Below, piece by piece: positions 9,183-18,423 of a stretch of 64,000 nucleotides of DNA (position 1 is the first letter of the stretch; the number at the start of each line of letters is the position of its first letter). The notes under the pieces are model-generated. The model worked only from the letters and a program-made list of their open reading frames with translations, was not told the origin of the DNA and made no database searches. This DNA is from Belliella aquatica (GTDB taxonomy: Bacteria > Bacteroidota > Bacteroidia > Cytophagales > Cyclobacteriaceae), in contig NZ_BMFD01000016.1 of the NCBI RefSeq assembly GCF_014637795.1, positions 1 to 64,000 of the forward strand. The letters are read 5' to 3'. The translations under genes were made by a program, and so were the position numbers.

Positions 9183-9220
9183 AAAACACCCTAAGCTTAA
9201 TTTCTTAGGGTGTTTTTTTT
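9183..9220 (+). terminator. rho-independent terminator
   Basis: A 13-base-pair stem (AAAACACCCTAAG / CTTAGGGTGTTTT) with an 8-base loop is followed by a T run. It lies between pruA and the propeller lipoprotein gene and separates the two transcription units. Confidence 0.85.
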
Positions 9221-9331
9221 GTGATGACCCCAAAAACTTTTTAAATCATTGATTTTCTTGACCATTGGCTTTTAGTTTCTGAACAAAGACCTTATTTTTA
9301 ACTTTATATTAAATCATTTTAAAAAGCAATC

Positions 9332-10516
9332 ATGAAGTACTTTTACCATTTTCTAGCAATTTCTTTATTCGGTTTGTTATTTTCCTGTAACTCTTCCACT
9401 GAGGAGGATATGGGTTTTCGAGAAATAAAAATTACCGAGGCCGATATCATTTCTTTTGATGAAGTAGTCAATGAAATCGAATTTATTCCATTTGTGATTC
9501 CAGAAGATTCTCCTTTAAAACTCTCAGCAAACGAACCACATCTGGAAATTGATGATAAAATCTATTTTTCAGTAGGCGATTTCAGAGATGCTTCCATTCA
9601 TGTTTTTGCTCTTAATGGGAAGTATGAACAAACTTTCAAAAAACAAGGTGATGGACCTGAGGAATATCCGTATATCAATGGAATTGACTTGATCGATGAC
9701 AAATTAGCAATTTGGGATGAGCGCGGAACCTTCAAGCTTTATAATAAAACAAACTTTGATTTTGAAGGTGTCAAAAAACTAGCTGGCGTAAATATTGATT
9801 TCATTCCCTTTTATCAATCTTTAGGGGATGGGAAATGGATTTTGGTGGATGATTATAGCGGGGAAGTCGATGAAGATAGCTATTACCCAGTTTTCCAACT
9901 TTTGGATGAAAAAACTGAGGAGATCAAACCTCTATCTCCTAAAACCAGAGAAGTTACTGCAAATCTCATCGAAGGACAAATCACAGAATTAACGGATAGG
10001 TCCTATATCTTGAATTTTGGTGCTTCAGATACGGTTTATCATTACAAAAGTGATAGCATCAAACCTTGGATCAAACTCAATCTTGCAGACAACAATGTAC
10101 CTGAAGATTCAAAACTAGATCCTGAATACTTTTTTGAAAACATCTTAATCAATCAAGCAAACAACATTAATGTTGGTACAGCCTTAGCAGCAAATGATGT
10201 TGTCCGAATTGCCGTATTCGGTATAAAAAAATCTCAAGAAATCATTCAAGATGATTTGGATTCATTTCCAATTCAGCACCTTTACATTCAATACCCAAGT
10301 ATGGAATTTAAAGTCACGAAAGCTTTTGGAGCTTTTGGCGGGAAAGGATATGAAAAAGACGGTTACTTTTATGAAGTGCTGTTCGCTGAAAATATTTTAG
10401 CTTATCTCGAGAGCAATTACTTTGGGAAATACACTGCACAGCTCGAAGCAGCAATGGAAAGCCTTGAAGATGAAGAAGATCCTATTCTCTTAAAATACAA
10501 CGTCAAAGTAAAATGA
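9332..10516 (+). CDS. 6-bladed beta-propeller lipoprotein
   Basis: A 394-residue lipoprotein with lipobox LLFSC at about 15-19. The mature part looks like the Bacteroidota-specific 6-bladed beta-propeller family: an early IEFIPF strand, IYFSVGDFRDASIHVFALNGKYEQTFKKQGDGPEEY, then repeated short blades (LAIWDERGTFKLY). The G-x-GPEEY motif after the first blade is characteristic. The molecular function of this family is unknown, and the protein is probably anchored to the cell envelope. It overlaps the next gene by 4 bases (ATGA), so the pair is translationally coupled. Confidence 0.82.
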   Translation: MKYFYHFLAISLFGLLFSCNSSTEEDMGFREIKITEADIISFDEVVNEIEFIPFVIPEDSPLKLSANEPHLEIDDKIYFSVGDFRDASIHVFALNGKYEQTFKKQGDGPEEYPYINGIDLIDDKLAIWDERGTFKLYNKTNFDFEGVKKLAGVNIDFIPFYQSLGDGKWILVDDYSGEVDEDSYYPVFQLLDEKTEEIKPLSPKTREVTANLIEGQITELTDRSYILNFGASDTVYHYKSDSIKPWIKLNLADNNVPEDSKLDPEYFFENILINQANNINVGTALAANDVVRIAVFGIKKSQEIIQDDLDSFPIQHLYIQYPSMEFKVTKAFGAFGGKGYEKDGYFYEVLFAENILAYLESNYFGKYTAQLEAAMESLEDEEDPILLKYNVKVK

Positions 10517-11628
10517 GAAAATTGAAGGGTTTCAGCCTACTGTCTTTTATTTCAATTATCTTTTTTTCCTGTTCTTCTGAAGAAAATCTAAAATCAGCCA
10601 ATATTGAAGGTGACTTGGCAGACTACGCTACAGATACCATTTACTTTGAAAAAGACTTGACCACAAAATCTCTTCCGCTGGAATTCACTTATCAGAAGGA
10701 AGGCGATAAAGAATTTCTTTACGGCATGTCAGACTTCAATCTTTTAAAATATGAATATCCATCGGGAAAACTGATATCAAATATTACTTTCGAAAAAGAA
10801 GGTCCTGATGGAATTGGGGGTTACTTTTCTGGGAAATTAATTACCAGCGATGGAATTTTCTTTATTTCCAATCAAAAGGAAGTCCTTCATATTGACTTTG
10901 ATAGCAAAGTCAGTAAGAGAATCTCGCTCCCATTTACCACTGAGAATAGAATGGCGGCTAATTTCAGTGCTCAACAAGGAAATAAAATGTACTGGCATTC
11001 AGAGCGACAGACCTTGATGGTGACTGATGTACCTTTCTTACTTAAGGAACCCATTCTAAATTATCAAGATTGGATTTGGGAGTTTGATTTTAAACAAGAG
11101 AAAAAGGAAGTTGCAGCGCAGTTTAAATTTCCAGAGCCATATAGCGAATTCTTGGACGATCCTGAATTGGGAATTTACTTTCATCTATTTCTAAAAGATA
11201 AAAACCAACACCTCGTTGGGTTTCCTGCTTCTGATTCTCTTTTGGTGATCCATGATGATCTAAGATCTAAAGCTTATGCGGGGAGCAATGAAAACCTAGA
11301 ATTCAAAAAAGGAACAACAGAAGCAAGAGGAGAGTACACCGTATTTTCGCCTAGCGTTGAAACGAGCCGATACAAGTGGATGATGCACGACCCTTATCAG
11401 GGATTGATTTTAAGACACCTTATTATTCAGCAAGGACAAGATGATAACATAGTCTTTTCCAAAAACAGCTTTATCATCCTCGATGAATCACTCACTAAAA
11501 TAGGAGAAGTGAAATTTTCTGATAGAGAAATCAATAACTTGGGATTCAGTACACCCAATGGGTTTTATCTCAAAATGGGGCGTCAAGAATCAGACGATAG
11601 AGAAGGGTATGTCAGATTTAATTTCTAA
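10513..11628 (+). CDS. DUF4221-family beta-propeller-like lipoprotein
   Basis: A 371-residue lipoprotein with lipobox FFSC near residue 20. Features fit DUF4221: an early LPLEFTY strand, a KEGPDGIGGY motif after blade one, and regularly spaced strands (FISNQKEVLHIDF, HLVGFPASDSLLVI). Its start lies inside the last codons of the preceding propeller gene, so the two are probably made together and may act as partners at the envelope. That partnership is inference. Its 3' end overlaps the end of the convergent small gene by 11 bases (11618-11628). Confidence 0.78.
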   Translation: MRKLKGFSLLSFISIIFFSCSSEENLKSANIEGDLADYATDTIYFEKDLTTKSLPLEFTYQKEGDKEFLYGMSDFNLLKYEYPSGKLISNITFEKEGPDGIGGYFSGKLITSDGIFFISNQKEVLHIDFDSKVSKRISLPFTTENRMAANFSAQQGNKMYWHSERQTLMVTDVPFLLKEPILNYQDWIWEFDFKQEKKEVAAQFKFPEPYSEFLDDPELGIYFHLFLKDKNQHLVGFPASDSLLVIHDDLRSKAYAGSNENLEFKKGTTEARGEYTVFSPSVETSRYKWMMHDPYQGLILRHLIIQQGQDDNIVFSKNSFIILDESLTKIGEVKFSDREINNLGFSTPNGFYLKMGRQESDDREGYVRFNF

Positions 11629-11986
11629 ACTTCTTTGTCCTTTCTTTCACTTTTTTGGTAAAAAACAAAGACAAACCTGAAAGCAAAACACCATAATTGA
11701 TCCACCCTCCATAAGAATAATCAATAACTTCCAGGCGTGTCAAAAATATCAAAATGATACCAATGAGAGATATAATTACCCCCCATCCGGTAAGCTCGAA
11801 TTTATAGTTTGAAGAAGAACCTGCGAACAATCTCCTTTGAATCTCATTATCCACTTGTTTGACAACCCATCTGATGTCTGCATCATCAAAATCAGCACTT
11901 TCCAATTCCCTTCTAACCTGATCCAGTTCAAAGTTCTTGTCTCCAATTCTATCAAAATAATGCTTAAGAATTTTTCCTTTATCCAT
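11618..11986 (-). CDS. small two-helix membrane protein of unknown function
   Basis: A 122-residue protein. The N-terminal 60 residues are charged and helical (KILKHYFDRIGDKNFELDQVRRELE), followed by two hydrophobic segments (about 68-86 and 95-110) and a basic C-terminus (KKVKERTKKFRN). I recognise no named family. It starts 1 base after the amidase stop on the same strand, so the two are almost certainly co-transcribed, though the functional link is unclear. Confidence 0.7.
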   Translation of the reverse strand: MDKGKILKHYFDRIGDKNFELDQVRRELESADFDDADIRWVVKQVDNEIQRRLFAGSSSNYKFELTGWGVIISLIGIILIFLTRLEVIDYSYGGWINYGVLLSGLSLFFTKKVKERTKKFRN

Positions 11987-11987
11987 T

Positions 11988-13532
11988 CTATTTCTTTAGA
12001 TCTTGATTCGGAGATTTTCGATGTTGCGTCGCTTGCTCGTATGCAAAACTTGCTTTGATCAATGTTGGCTCGTCAAACATCCGTCCTAGCAACTGTATCC
12101 CTACTGGTAGATTTCCTTCTGTGTAACCCATTGGGACAGTAAATGCAGGCATTCCAGTATGTGGAGCAATGATCTGACTGTTGTCTCCTTTATATTCTTC
12201 TTGAAAAAACTCGATCCGAGCGGCTTTTTGATTCCATGTTGGATAGACCATAAAAGAAAGATTCAAAGAATCCATCGTGTTTTCGAAAGCCTCTCTAAAA
12301 GTAATTCTTTTCGGATCTGCAAATGCATCTCCGCATGGAACATCCCCATCCTCCCATCTTCCTAGATTTTCCTGAAAAGTAGCGAGTCTTGTTTTTGCAA
12401 ACTCTGACTTACTCCCAATTCTAATCACATCCTCTAGTGTTTTTATAGTATCATTCTTCACATATTTCGCCAGAAAATCTTCTAAATCCTCTTTGAAAGT
12501 AGCGCACCACTGATCTTTTCTCAATTCTTCAAAGTTAGGGACTTCAACATCATCGATGATATCTGCTCCCAATCTCTGCATATCGACAAGTGCCATATCA
12601 AAAATCTTCTTGATCTCAGGGTCTACATTTCTATCACTTAGCGTTCTGAAAACCCCAATCCGAGTTCCTTTTAACCCATCTGCATCCAAAAATTGGAGAT
12701 AATTGTCTGGAGTTTTTCCTTCAGAATATTTTGTTATGGGATCTTCAACATCGATTCCAGCAATCACTTCCAAAATTCTCGTTGCATCTTCTACCGTCCT
12801 ACCTATTGGGCCGACCACATCATTTCTCAAATACAAAGGCACAATAGCAGACCTGCTTACCAATCCGAGTGTAGTCCTAAACCCTACCAAAGCATTGTGT
12901 GAAGATGGCCCTCGAATCGAGTTTCCGGTATCTGTTCCTAAACCAATTGTGGCGAAATTAGAGGCCACCGCAGCAGCTGTCCCTCCACTCGAACCAGCCG
13001 GAACATGATCTAAGTTGTATGGATTTCTTGTAGTTCCGACGGTAGAACTTTCAGTATGCATAGCGCTAAAAGCCCATTCAGCCATATTTGACTTGGCTAA
13101 AATAATCGCTCCAGCATCTACTAGCTTCTGAATGATAAAAGCATCTTCCTCAGGAATAAAATCTTTCAATGCTAGCGCACCAGCTGTAGTCGGCAAACCT
13201 TTGGTATTGATGTTGTCTTTGACAATGATCGGAATCCCATGCAAGGGTCTTAATTTCCCGGTTTGGGCAAATTCCTCGTCAAGTGCCCTTGCAATAGAAA
13301 TTGCCTCTGGATTGATGATTGAAATCGAATTGATCTCCTCGTCAAACTGCTCGATTCTCGAGATATAAGCTTTGACAAGCTCTTCACTAGTATATACCCC
13401 TCCTTGATAAGCAGCGAAAATCTCAGAGATAGTCAACTCCTCCAAGTCAATCTCTTTTTCTTCCTTTTTTTGACAAGAAACAAGCACAGAAAGCACCACA
13501 ATCGCACTCAAAATATATCTTAATGAAACCAT
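11988..13532 (-). CDS. amidase-signature-family lipoprotein
   Basis: A 514-residue amidase with a lipobox (VLVSC, cysteine about 20), so it acts at the envelope and not as a cytoplasmic GatA. The Ser-cisSer-Lys triad is visible: K105 (IIVKDNINT), S181 (GSSGGT) and nucleophile S205 (GTDTGNSIRGPS). The usual GGS before the nucleophile is GNS here. No gatB or gatC partner is adjacent, which also argues against tRNA amidation. The substrate is unknown; family members hydrolyse small amides or peptide amides. Confidence 0.87.
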   Translation of the reverse strand: MVSLRYILSAIVVLSVLVSCQKKEEKEIDLEELTISEIFAAYQGGVYTSEELVKAYISRIEQFDEEINSISIINPEAISIARALDEEFAQTGKLRPLHGIPIIVKDNINTKGLPTTAGALALKDFIPEEDAFIIQKLVDAGAIILAKSNMAEWAFSAMHTESSTVGTTRNPYNLDHVPAGSSGGTAAAVASNFATIGLGTDTGNSIRGPSSHNALVGFRTTLGLVSRSAIVPLYLRNDVVGPIGRTVEDATRILEVIAGIDVEDPITKYSEGKTPDNYLQFLDADGLKGTRIGVFRTLSDRNVDPEIKKIFDMALVDMQRLGADIIDDVEVPNFEELRKDQWCATFKEDLEDFLAKYVKNDTIKTLEDVIRIGSKSEFAKTRLATFQENLGRWEDGDVPCGDAFADPKRITFREAFENTMDSLNLSFMVYPTWNQKAARIEFFQEEYKGDNSQIIAPHTGMPAFTVPMGYTEGNLPVGIQLLGRMFDEPTLIKASFAYEQATQHRKSPNQDLKK

Positions 13533-13736
13533 ATTGATTGGGAGAAAATAAAGACCAAGGCATTAATTTAATATTTAGATCTGAATGCGCTATCTATTTT
13601 GAAGAAAATTTAAATATACGGGAAGTCTTACCTGATATAAGTCTAATTTATGACATTGGATAAAAGCGCGATTTTGAGTACATTCAATTATTATTCTTGA
13701 ATTTTACTTCATTTATCATCACTAACAACACCTCTC

Positions 13737-14783
13737 ATGAAAAAATCATCGATTCTTCTCCTAGTCGCTGCCATTTTCTTCTTGCAATGCGCTCCTTCTC
13801 AGCAAAATGAAACCATTGAAAACGACTCCTACCTTGATTTTTCAGAGAGGGACGATCAGTATGAAGGTGGAATAAAAATGATTCCAATCAGCACACCAAA
13901 AGGTGAATTCAATGTTTGGACAAAGCGGGTAGGAAATAATCCAAAGATGAAGGTGCTTTTACTTCACGGAGGTCCAGGAATGACACATGAATTGTACTCT
14001 TGTTTTGATGGGTATTTTCCTTCTGAGGGAATCGAGTACATTTATTATGATCAGCTTGGATCCTACTATTCCGATCAACCTGAAGATCAGGAATTGTGGA
14101 CGATCGATAGATTTGTGGATGAAGTGGAGCAAGTGAGGATCGCTTTGGGACTTGATAAAGACAATTTCTACCTCTTTGGACAGTCTTGGGGCGGAATGCT
14201 CGCAATGGAGTATGCTTTGAAGCATCAGGATAAGCTCAAAGGACTTGTGATTTCAAATATGATGTCTAGTTTAGACGAGTATGAAAAATATGCCAAAGAA
14301 GTGCTTGGCCCTCAAATGCCAGAAGAGGTATTTCAGGAAATAATGAAGATTGAAGAGGAAGAGGATTTTGGAAATCCACGCTATGAAGAATTGTTGATGG
14401 AACATCATTATCAAGACCATGTACTCAGAAAACCGCTTGCAGAATGGCCCGAAGCAATTTTGAGAACACTCAAACATGTCAATCCAAATGTATATGTTTA
14501 CATGCAAGGCTATTCAGAATTCGGAATTACCGCAGGAGCAACTTTAAAAGGTTGGGATAGAAGAGCAGATCTTAAAAACATTGCAGTCCCTACCTTGGTG
14601 ATCGGTGCAGGTCACGATACCATGGATCCAAAACACATGGAGTGGATGTCCACAGAAGTCCAAAACGGGCAATATTTATTCTGCCCTGACGGAAGTCACC
14701 TAGCTCAATACGATGATCAAAAAGTATTCTTTGAAGGGCTAATAAAATTTGTAAAAGAAGTAGATCAAAACACAAGCAACTAA
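13737..14783 (+). CDS. proline iminopeptidase-family alpha/beta hydrolase, lipoprotein
   Basis: A 348-residue alpha/beta hydrolase with lipobox FLQC (cysteine 18). The oxyanion motif HGGPG (77-81) is diagnostic of the proline iminopeptidase branch. The nucleophile elbow is GQSWGG with S150. The acid (GAGHDTMDP) and base (DGSHLAQ) are in the expected late positions. It probably trims N-terminal proline or a small acyl substrate outside the cytoplasm. Seven bases separate it from the NIPSNAP gene, which suggests an operon. Confidence 0.85.
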   Translation: MKKSSILLLVAAIFFLQCAPSQQNETIENDSYLDFSERDDQYEGGIKMIPISTPKGEFNVWTKRVGNNPKMKVLLLHGGPGMTHELYSCFDGYFPSEGIEYIYYDQLGSYYSDQPEDQELWTIDRFVDEVEQVRIALGLDKDNFYLFGQSWGGMLAMEYALKHQDKLKGLVISNMMSSLDEYEKYAKEVLGPQMPEEVFQEIMKIEEEEDFGNPRYEELLMEHHYQDHVLRKPLAEWPEAILRTLKHVNPNVYVYMQGYSEFGITAGATLKGWDRRADLKNIAVPTLVIGAGHDTMDPKHMEWMSTEVQNGQYLFCPDGSHLAQYDDQKVFFEGLIKFVKEVDQNTSN

Positions 14784-14790
14784 GCGAACT

Positions 14791-15537
14791 ATGAACATTT
14801 TGAAATCCAGTTTATTCCTATTTCTATTTTCAACTGCTTTTTCTTTATCAGCGCAGGATACTCGGTATTTTGAAATGAGAACTTATACTGCTCACGAAGG
14901 CAAAAGATCAGACTTGATCAGTAGATTTGAAAATCACACTTTAAGGCTTTTTGAAAAAAATGGCATAGAAAATATTGCTTATTTTATTCCAACAGACCCT
15001 AAGGATTACACTTTGACTTTTATTTTGGCTTATCCTGACGAAAAATCCAGGGATGAATTGTGGAATAAATTTGCCAGTGACCCAGAGTGGATAGAAGCAG
15101 CGAAAGCTTCTGAGGCTAACGGAAAATTGGTAGCCAATGTCGATCAAACTTTCATGAAAATAGCGACTGAATTGAGTCCCGAGGTGAGTAAACTCAATTC
15201 AAAAAAGAAAATATTCGAGCTGAGAACATATCACCTTCATCCAGGGAAAATAGAAGCCATCAATGCAAGATTCAGAGACTACACCCGAGAGTTGTTTTCA
15301 AGATATGACATGACCAATGTGATGTATTGGTATACTGTAGAGAAAGATGGCTCTCAACCAAAGTTAGTCTATCTATTGGCGCATAAAAGTGAGAAAAGAG
15401 CGCAGTATGCCTTCTCCAAATTTGCTGAAGATGCAGATTGGAACAAGGTGAGAGATGCTTCAGAAATGGATGGGGCAATTGTTGAAAAAATTGATTCAAA
15501 ATATCTTAAGGCGCTTTCATTTTCACCAATGAAGTGA
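14791..15537 (+). CDS. exported NIPSNAP-domain protein
   Basis: A 248-residue protein with a signal peptide (1-21, ending LSAQ) and two tandem NIPSNAP-like ferredoxin-fold domains. The first begins FEMRTYTAHEGKRSDL (about 27-42) and the second FELRTYHLHPGKIEAI (about 141-156). The repeated [FE]xxRTYxxxxGK motif is clear in both. NIPSNAP proteins have no established enzymatic role in bacteria. It follows the alpha/beta hydrolase gene at 7 bases. Confidence 0.85.
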   Translation: MNILKSSLFLFLFSTAFSLSAQDTRYFEMRTYTAHEGKRSDLISRFENHTLRLFEKNGIENIAYFIPTDPKDYTLTFILAYPDEKSRDELWNKFASDPEWIEAAKASEANGKLVANVDQTFMKIATELSPEVSKLNSKKKIFELRTYHLHPGKIEAINARFRDYTRELFSRYDMTNVMYWYTVEKDGSQPKLVYLLAHKSEKRAQYAFSKFAEDADWNKVRDASEMDGAIVEKIDSKYLKALSFSPMK

Positions 15538-15691
15538 TTTGTGTTTTACCCTAATAGTTTTTTTCAGTAACCAATCAAACTATGCATACACTTTAATTAC
15601 ATCTGCTGAGGACTGTCGGCAGTTGACAATTATCCGCCATAAATCAATTATCGAAATCACTTAGAGTCAAATTGCGGATAATCCTATTCAA

Positions 15692-16069
15692 TCAATCCCC
15701 ATCAGATTCATCTTTTTTCAGATATACCTGATTTCCACATTCGATTCTATCTACTTCTTTTGAAGTACCATCTTGGCTTTTAGAAAAATACTTGTAAGTA
15801 CCATCTTCCTCCGGTTCAGAAGCTCTAGAAATAGACCACAATTTGGAGGAGCCATTTGCTTCCAATATACGATAAGTAAAAACACCTGTTTTTTTATTTC
15901 GTCTTAAATCTTGATCGATCACATAGGAAGCCTGCATTCCAGAGTCATCTGTTTCAAATAAAAAAACTATACATGGACCATCTACTTCTTCAAATTCTTG
16001 AAGAAAACCACATCCATTGAAAGTCAACAAAACCACTATCAATCCTATAACTCTGCGCATAACAATCAT
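15692..16069 (-). CDS. small hypothetical lipoprotein
   Basis: A 125-residue protein with a basic N-terminus, a hydrophobic segment and lipobox TFNGC (cysteine about 21), so probably a lipoprotein. The mature part is acidic and includes YVIDQDLRRNKKTGVFTYRI and a late cysteine (IECGNQVYL) that could pair with an earlier one. I recognise no family. A good promoter precedes it, which supports expression. Confidence 0.6.
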   Translation of the reverse strand: MIVMRRVIGLIVVLLTFNGCGFLQEFEEVDGPCIVFLFETDDSGMQASYVIDQDLRRNKKTGVFTYRILEANGSSKLWSISRASEPEEDGTYKYFSKSQDGTSKEVDRIECGNQVYLKKDESDGD

Positions 16070-16082
16070 TTGCTTTTCTCTT

Positions 16083-16111
16083 CAAAAATAAGAAAATGAC
16101 TTGAAAATCAA
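16083..16111 (-). promoter_or_regulatory. Bacteroidota-type promoter for the small lipoprotein gene
   Basis: Read on the minus strand: TTG (16111-16109), an 18-base spacer, then TATTTTTG (16090-16083), which matches TAnnTTTG. The start codon follows at 16069. Confidence 0.5.
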
Positions 16112-16163
16112 CTCCCTAAATAAATTCTATTTTTTTTAAAAAGCACATCTCTTAAAAACACAA

Positions 16164-16191
16164 AAACCGCTATCTCAAAGACAGCGGCTTT
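16164..16191 (-). terminator. rho-independent terminator after pgk
   Basis: On the minus strand, CCGCTGTCT / AGATAGCGG form a 9-pair stem (one G-U) around a 3-base loop, followed by TTTTTG. It lies about 25 bases past the pgk stop. Confidence 0.75.
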
Positions 16192-16213
16192 CAATTATTA
16201 ATATAAATACTTT

Positions 16214-17413
16214 TTAAGGCACCAATGCTGCTACACCTGGAAGAACTTTCCCTTCCATATGTTCGAGAAGTGCTCCTCCGCCTGTAGATACGTAGGAAAC
16301 TTTGTCAGTGAAACCAAACTTATTCACCGCCGCTGCAGAATCACCTCCACCAATCAGCGAAAATGCTCCATCTTCTGTTGCTTCTGCCACTGCTTCCGCG
16401 ATAGCAACTGTTCCATGAACAAAGCTACTCATTTCAAAAACACCCATTGGGCCATTCCAAAGAACAGTTTTAGAGTTTTTGATTACATCAGCAAATAATT
16501 TTCTTGTCTCAGGTCCAATATCTAAGCCCATCCAACCATCAGGAATCTCTCCACTAACCGCCAGTCCTTGTTCTGCATCATTTGCAAAGGCTTTAGAAAT
16601 CACTGTGTCAACTGGCAAAATCAAATTCACTCCTTTAGATTTTGCTTTTTCCATCAATTCCATCACGTAATCCAACTTGTCCATTTCACATAAAGAATCG
16701 CCAATCGATCCTCCTTGTGCCTTGGCAAAAGTATAAGACATCCCGCCACCAATGATCATATTGTCAACTTTGTCCAACAACCTCTCGATGATCAAAATCT
16801 TATCCGTGATTTTGGCTCCACCCATGATCGCTGTATAAGGCCTCTCTGGCTTTTCCATTACTTTGTCCGCATTTTCCAATTCAGACTGTAGCAAATATCC
16901 ACTGACTTTGGTGTCAAAAAACTTCGCAATCACAGCTGTAGAAGCGTGAGCTCTATGCGCTGTTCCAAATGCATCGTTGACATATACATCACCCAAAGCA
17001 GCTAGCTTCTTAGCAAACTCTTCATCACCTTTTTCTTCTTCTTTATAAAATCTAAGGTTTTCCAGCAATAAAATTTCACCGGCCTTTAGACTTTGAGCCA
17101 ATTGAACTGCTTCTTGACCAATACAATCAGGAGCGAATTTCACGGAAGAACCAACAAGCTTCTGCAGTTCCATCACAATATGTTTCAGAGAATATTTATC
17201 AGTTGGGCCATCTTTTGGTCTGCCTAAGTGAGACATCAGAATAGCGGAGCCGCCATCATTCAAGATTTTCTTGATTGTAGGGATTGCAGCACTGATTCTT
17301 GTACCATCAGTTACATTCAAGTGCTCATCTAAAGGGACATTAAAATCTACTCTTACAAGAGCCTTCTTTCCCGAAAAATCTAGGTTATCGACGTTTTTGA
17401 TTCTTTTGTTCAT
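16214..17413 (-). CDS. pgk: phosphoglycerate kinase
   Basis: A 399-residue glycolytic kinase that transfers phosphate from 1,3-bisphosphoglycerate to ADP in the cytoplasm. The family signature [13 protein letters not shown] is at residues 15-27. [24 protein letters not shown] and the nucleotide-binding GGGDSAAAV follow in the usual order. Length is normal for bacteria. It is the last gene of the minus-strand run, lies 44 bases after the threonylcarbamoyl-AMP synthase gene, and is closed by a terminator. Confidence 0.97.
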   Translation of the reverse strand: MNKRIKNVDNLDFSGKKALVRVDFNVPLDEHLNVTDGTRISAAIPTIKKILNDGGSAILMSHLGRPKDGPTDKYSLKHIVMELQKLVGSSVKFAPDCIGQEAVQLAQSLKAGEILLLENLRFYKEEEKGDEEFAKKLAALGDVYVNDAFGTAHRAHASTAVIAKFFDTKVSGYLLQSELENADKVMEKPERPYTAIMGGAKITDKILIIERLLDKVDNMIIGGGMSYTFAKAQGGSIGDSLCEMDKLDYVMELMEKAKSKGVNLILPVDTVISKAFANDAEQGLAVSGEIPDGWMGLDIGPETRKLFADVIKNSKTVLWNGPMGVFEMSSFVHGTVAIAEAVAEATEDGAFSLIGGGDSAAAVNKFGFTDKVSYVSTGGGALLEHMEGKVLPGVAALVP

Positions 17414-17457
17414 GATTTATAGTGTTTATTAGGTTCAATTACTTTTATTTGATTGCT

Positions 17458-18423
17458 CTACTCTTGTACGGAAGCCCGTCTCAATCTATCATTAACAGCC
17501 TTTCCTAATCCTTCATCAGGTAAAAGCTCTGCTAAAATTACGGAAACATCCATGCTATCCAAAATCCTCATGGCTGCAAAAAGATTTTTAGCCGCTTCAT
17601 GCAAATCAGCCTCAGGACTAAGGACAAAATTCCTCTCTCCAATCATAGATTGAAACGAGTCATTAAAGCTCAATACAGCAAATTCAATTCCCTTATTGGT
17701 ATATTCTTCAATTAATTTTTTTAAGTCTCCAAGGACAAATGGCTTTGTCGGAGCATAATGACTTTTAAGGAGTCCAGGTGCCTTAGGGTTACTCGAGGAA
17801 TGTGTCATTACCTGCACTTTCCCCACCACTTTTTCTATCCTTTTGACATCCAAGCCTCCAAGCCTATAAACAGTCACTTGCCCATCTTCAAGTCCTGCAA
17901 TCGTACTTTCCAATCCCACTTCACATGATCCGCCATCTAGGATATAATCGATTTTTTCTCCCAATTGATCATTCACATGGCTCGCTTGGGTTGGGCTAAT
18001 GTAGCCAAATGGATTCGCACTTGGCGCTGCTAATGGAAAATCCAAAGCAGCCAAAAGCTCTCTTGTCAGAGGATGGGAAGGAATTCTTACAGCTACAGTG
18101 TCTAGTCCGCTTGTAACAAGGTCAGGTACAATTGATTTCCTCGGAAGCAACAAAGTAAGCGGACCGGGCCAAAAAGCCTCAGCCAAAGGTTTTAACTCTT
18201 CAGGAATTTCAATTACAAAGTCTAAAACACGGTCTATTTTAGAAGTATGTAAAATTAAAGGATCGAAACTCGGTCTTTTTTTAGTCTCAAAAATCTTGGC
18301 AACAGCATCTGCATCCAGTGCATTTCCTGCTAGTCCATAGACGGTTTCGGTAGGAATTCCCACCAAATCACCTGCCTCTAGAATTTGCTTTGCCTTGGCA
18401 ATATCTTTTCCTATTTCAGCCAT
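17458..18423 (-). CDS. L-threonylcarbamoyladenylate synthase, two-domain Sua5 type
   Basis: A 321-residue enzyme that makes threonylcarbamoyl-AMP from threonine, bicarbonate and ATP for the t6A37 modification of ANN-decoding tRNAs. The YrdC/TsaC core occupies about 1-205, with GIPTETVYGLAGNA near the start and SAPSANPFGYISPT further on. A C-terminal Sua5 domain (about 230-320) makes this the long form, not the short TsaC form. Its ATG overlaps the stop of the upstream TPR gene by one base. Confidence 0.93.
   Translation of the reverse strand: MAEIGKDIAKAKQILEAGDLVGIPTETVYGLAGNALDADAVAKIFETKKRPSFDPLILHTSKIDRVLDFVIEIPEELKPLAEAFWPGPLTLLLPRKSIVPDLVTSGLDTVAVRIPSHPLTRELLAALDFPLAAPSANPFGYISPTQASHVNDQLGEKIDYILDGGSCEVGLESTIAGLEDGQVTVYRLGGLDVKRIEKVVGKVQVMTHSSSNPKAPGLLKSHYAPTKPFVLGDLKKLIEEYTNKGIEFAVLSFNDSFQSMIGERNFVLSPEADLHEAAKNLFAAMRILDSMDVSVILAELLPDEGLGKAVNDRLRRASVQE

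Larger units (their letters stand above)
8936..9331. repeat. intergenic region: word-iterated tract, palindrome cluster and terminator
   Basis: This 396-base gene-free gap has three parts. 8944-9000 is a purine-rich tract of repeated words such as GATTTGAGA and GTTAGACAA. 9029-9140 is a cluster of REP-like palindromes. 9183-9220 is a terminator. No plausible short ORF was seen. Confidence 0.65.

Noticed and set aside
11988-13532. GatA subunit of glutamyl-tRNA(Gln) amidotransferase
   Set aside because: The protein has a lipobox and so is exported, and no gatB or gatC genes are nearby.
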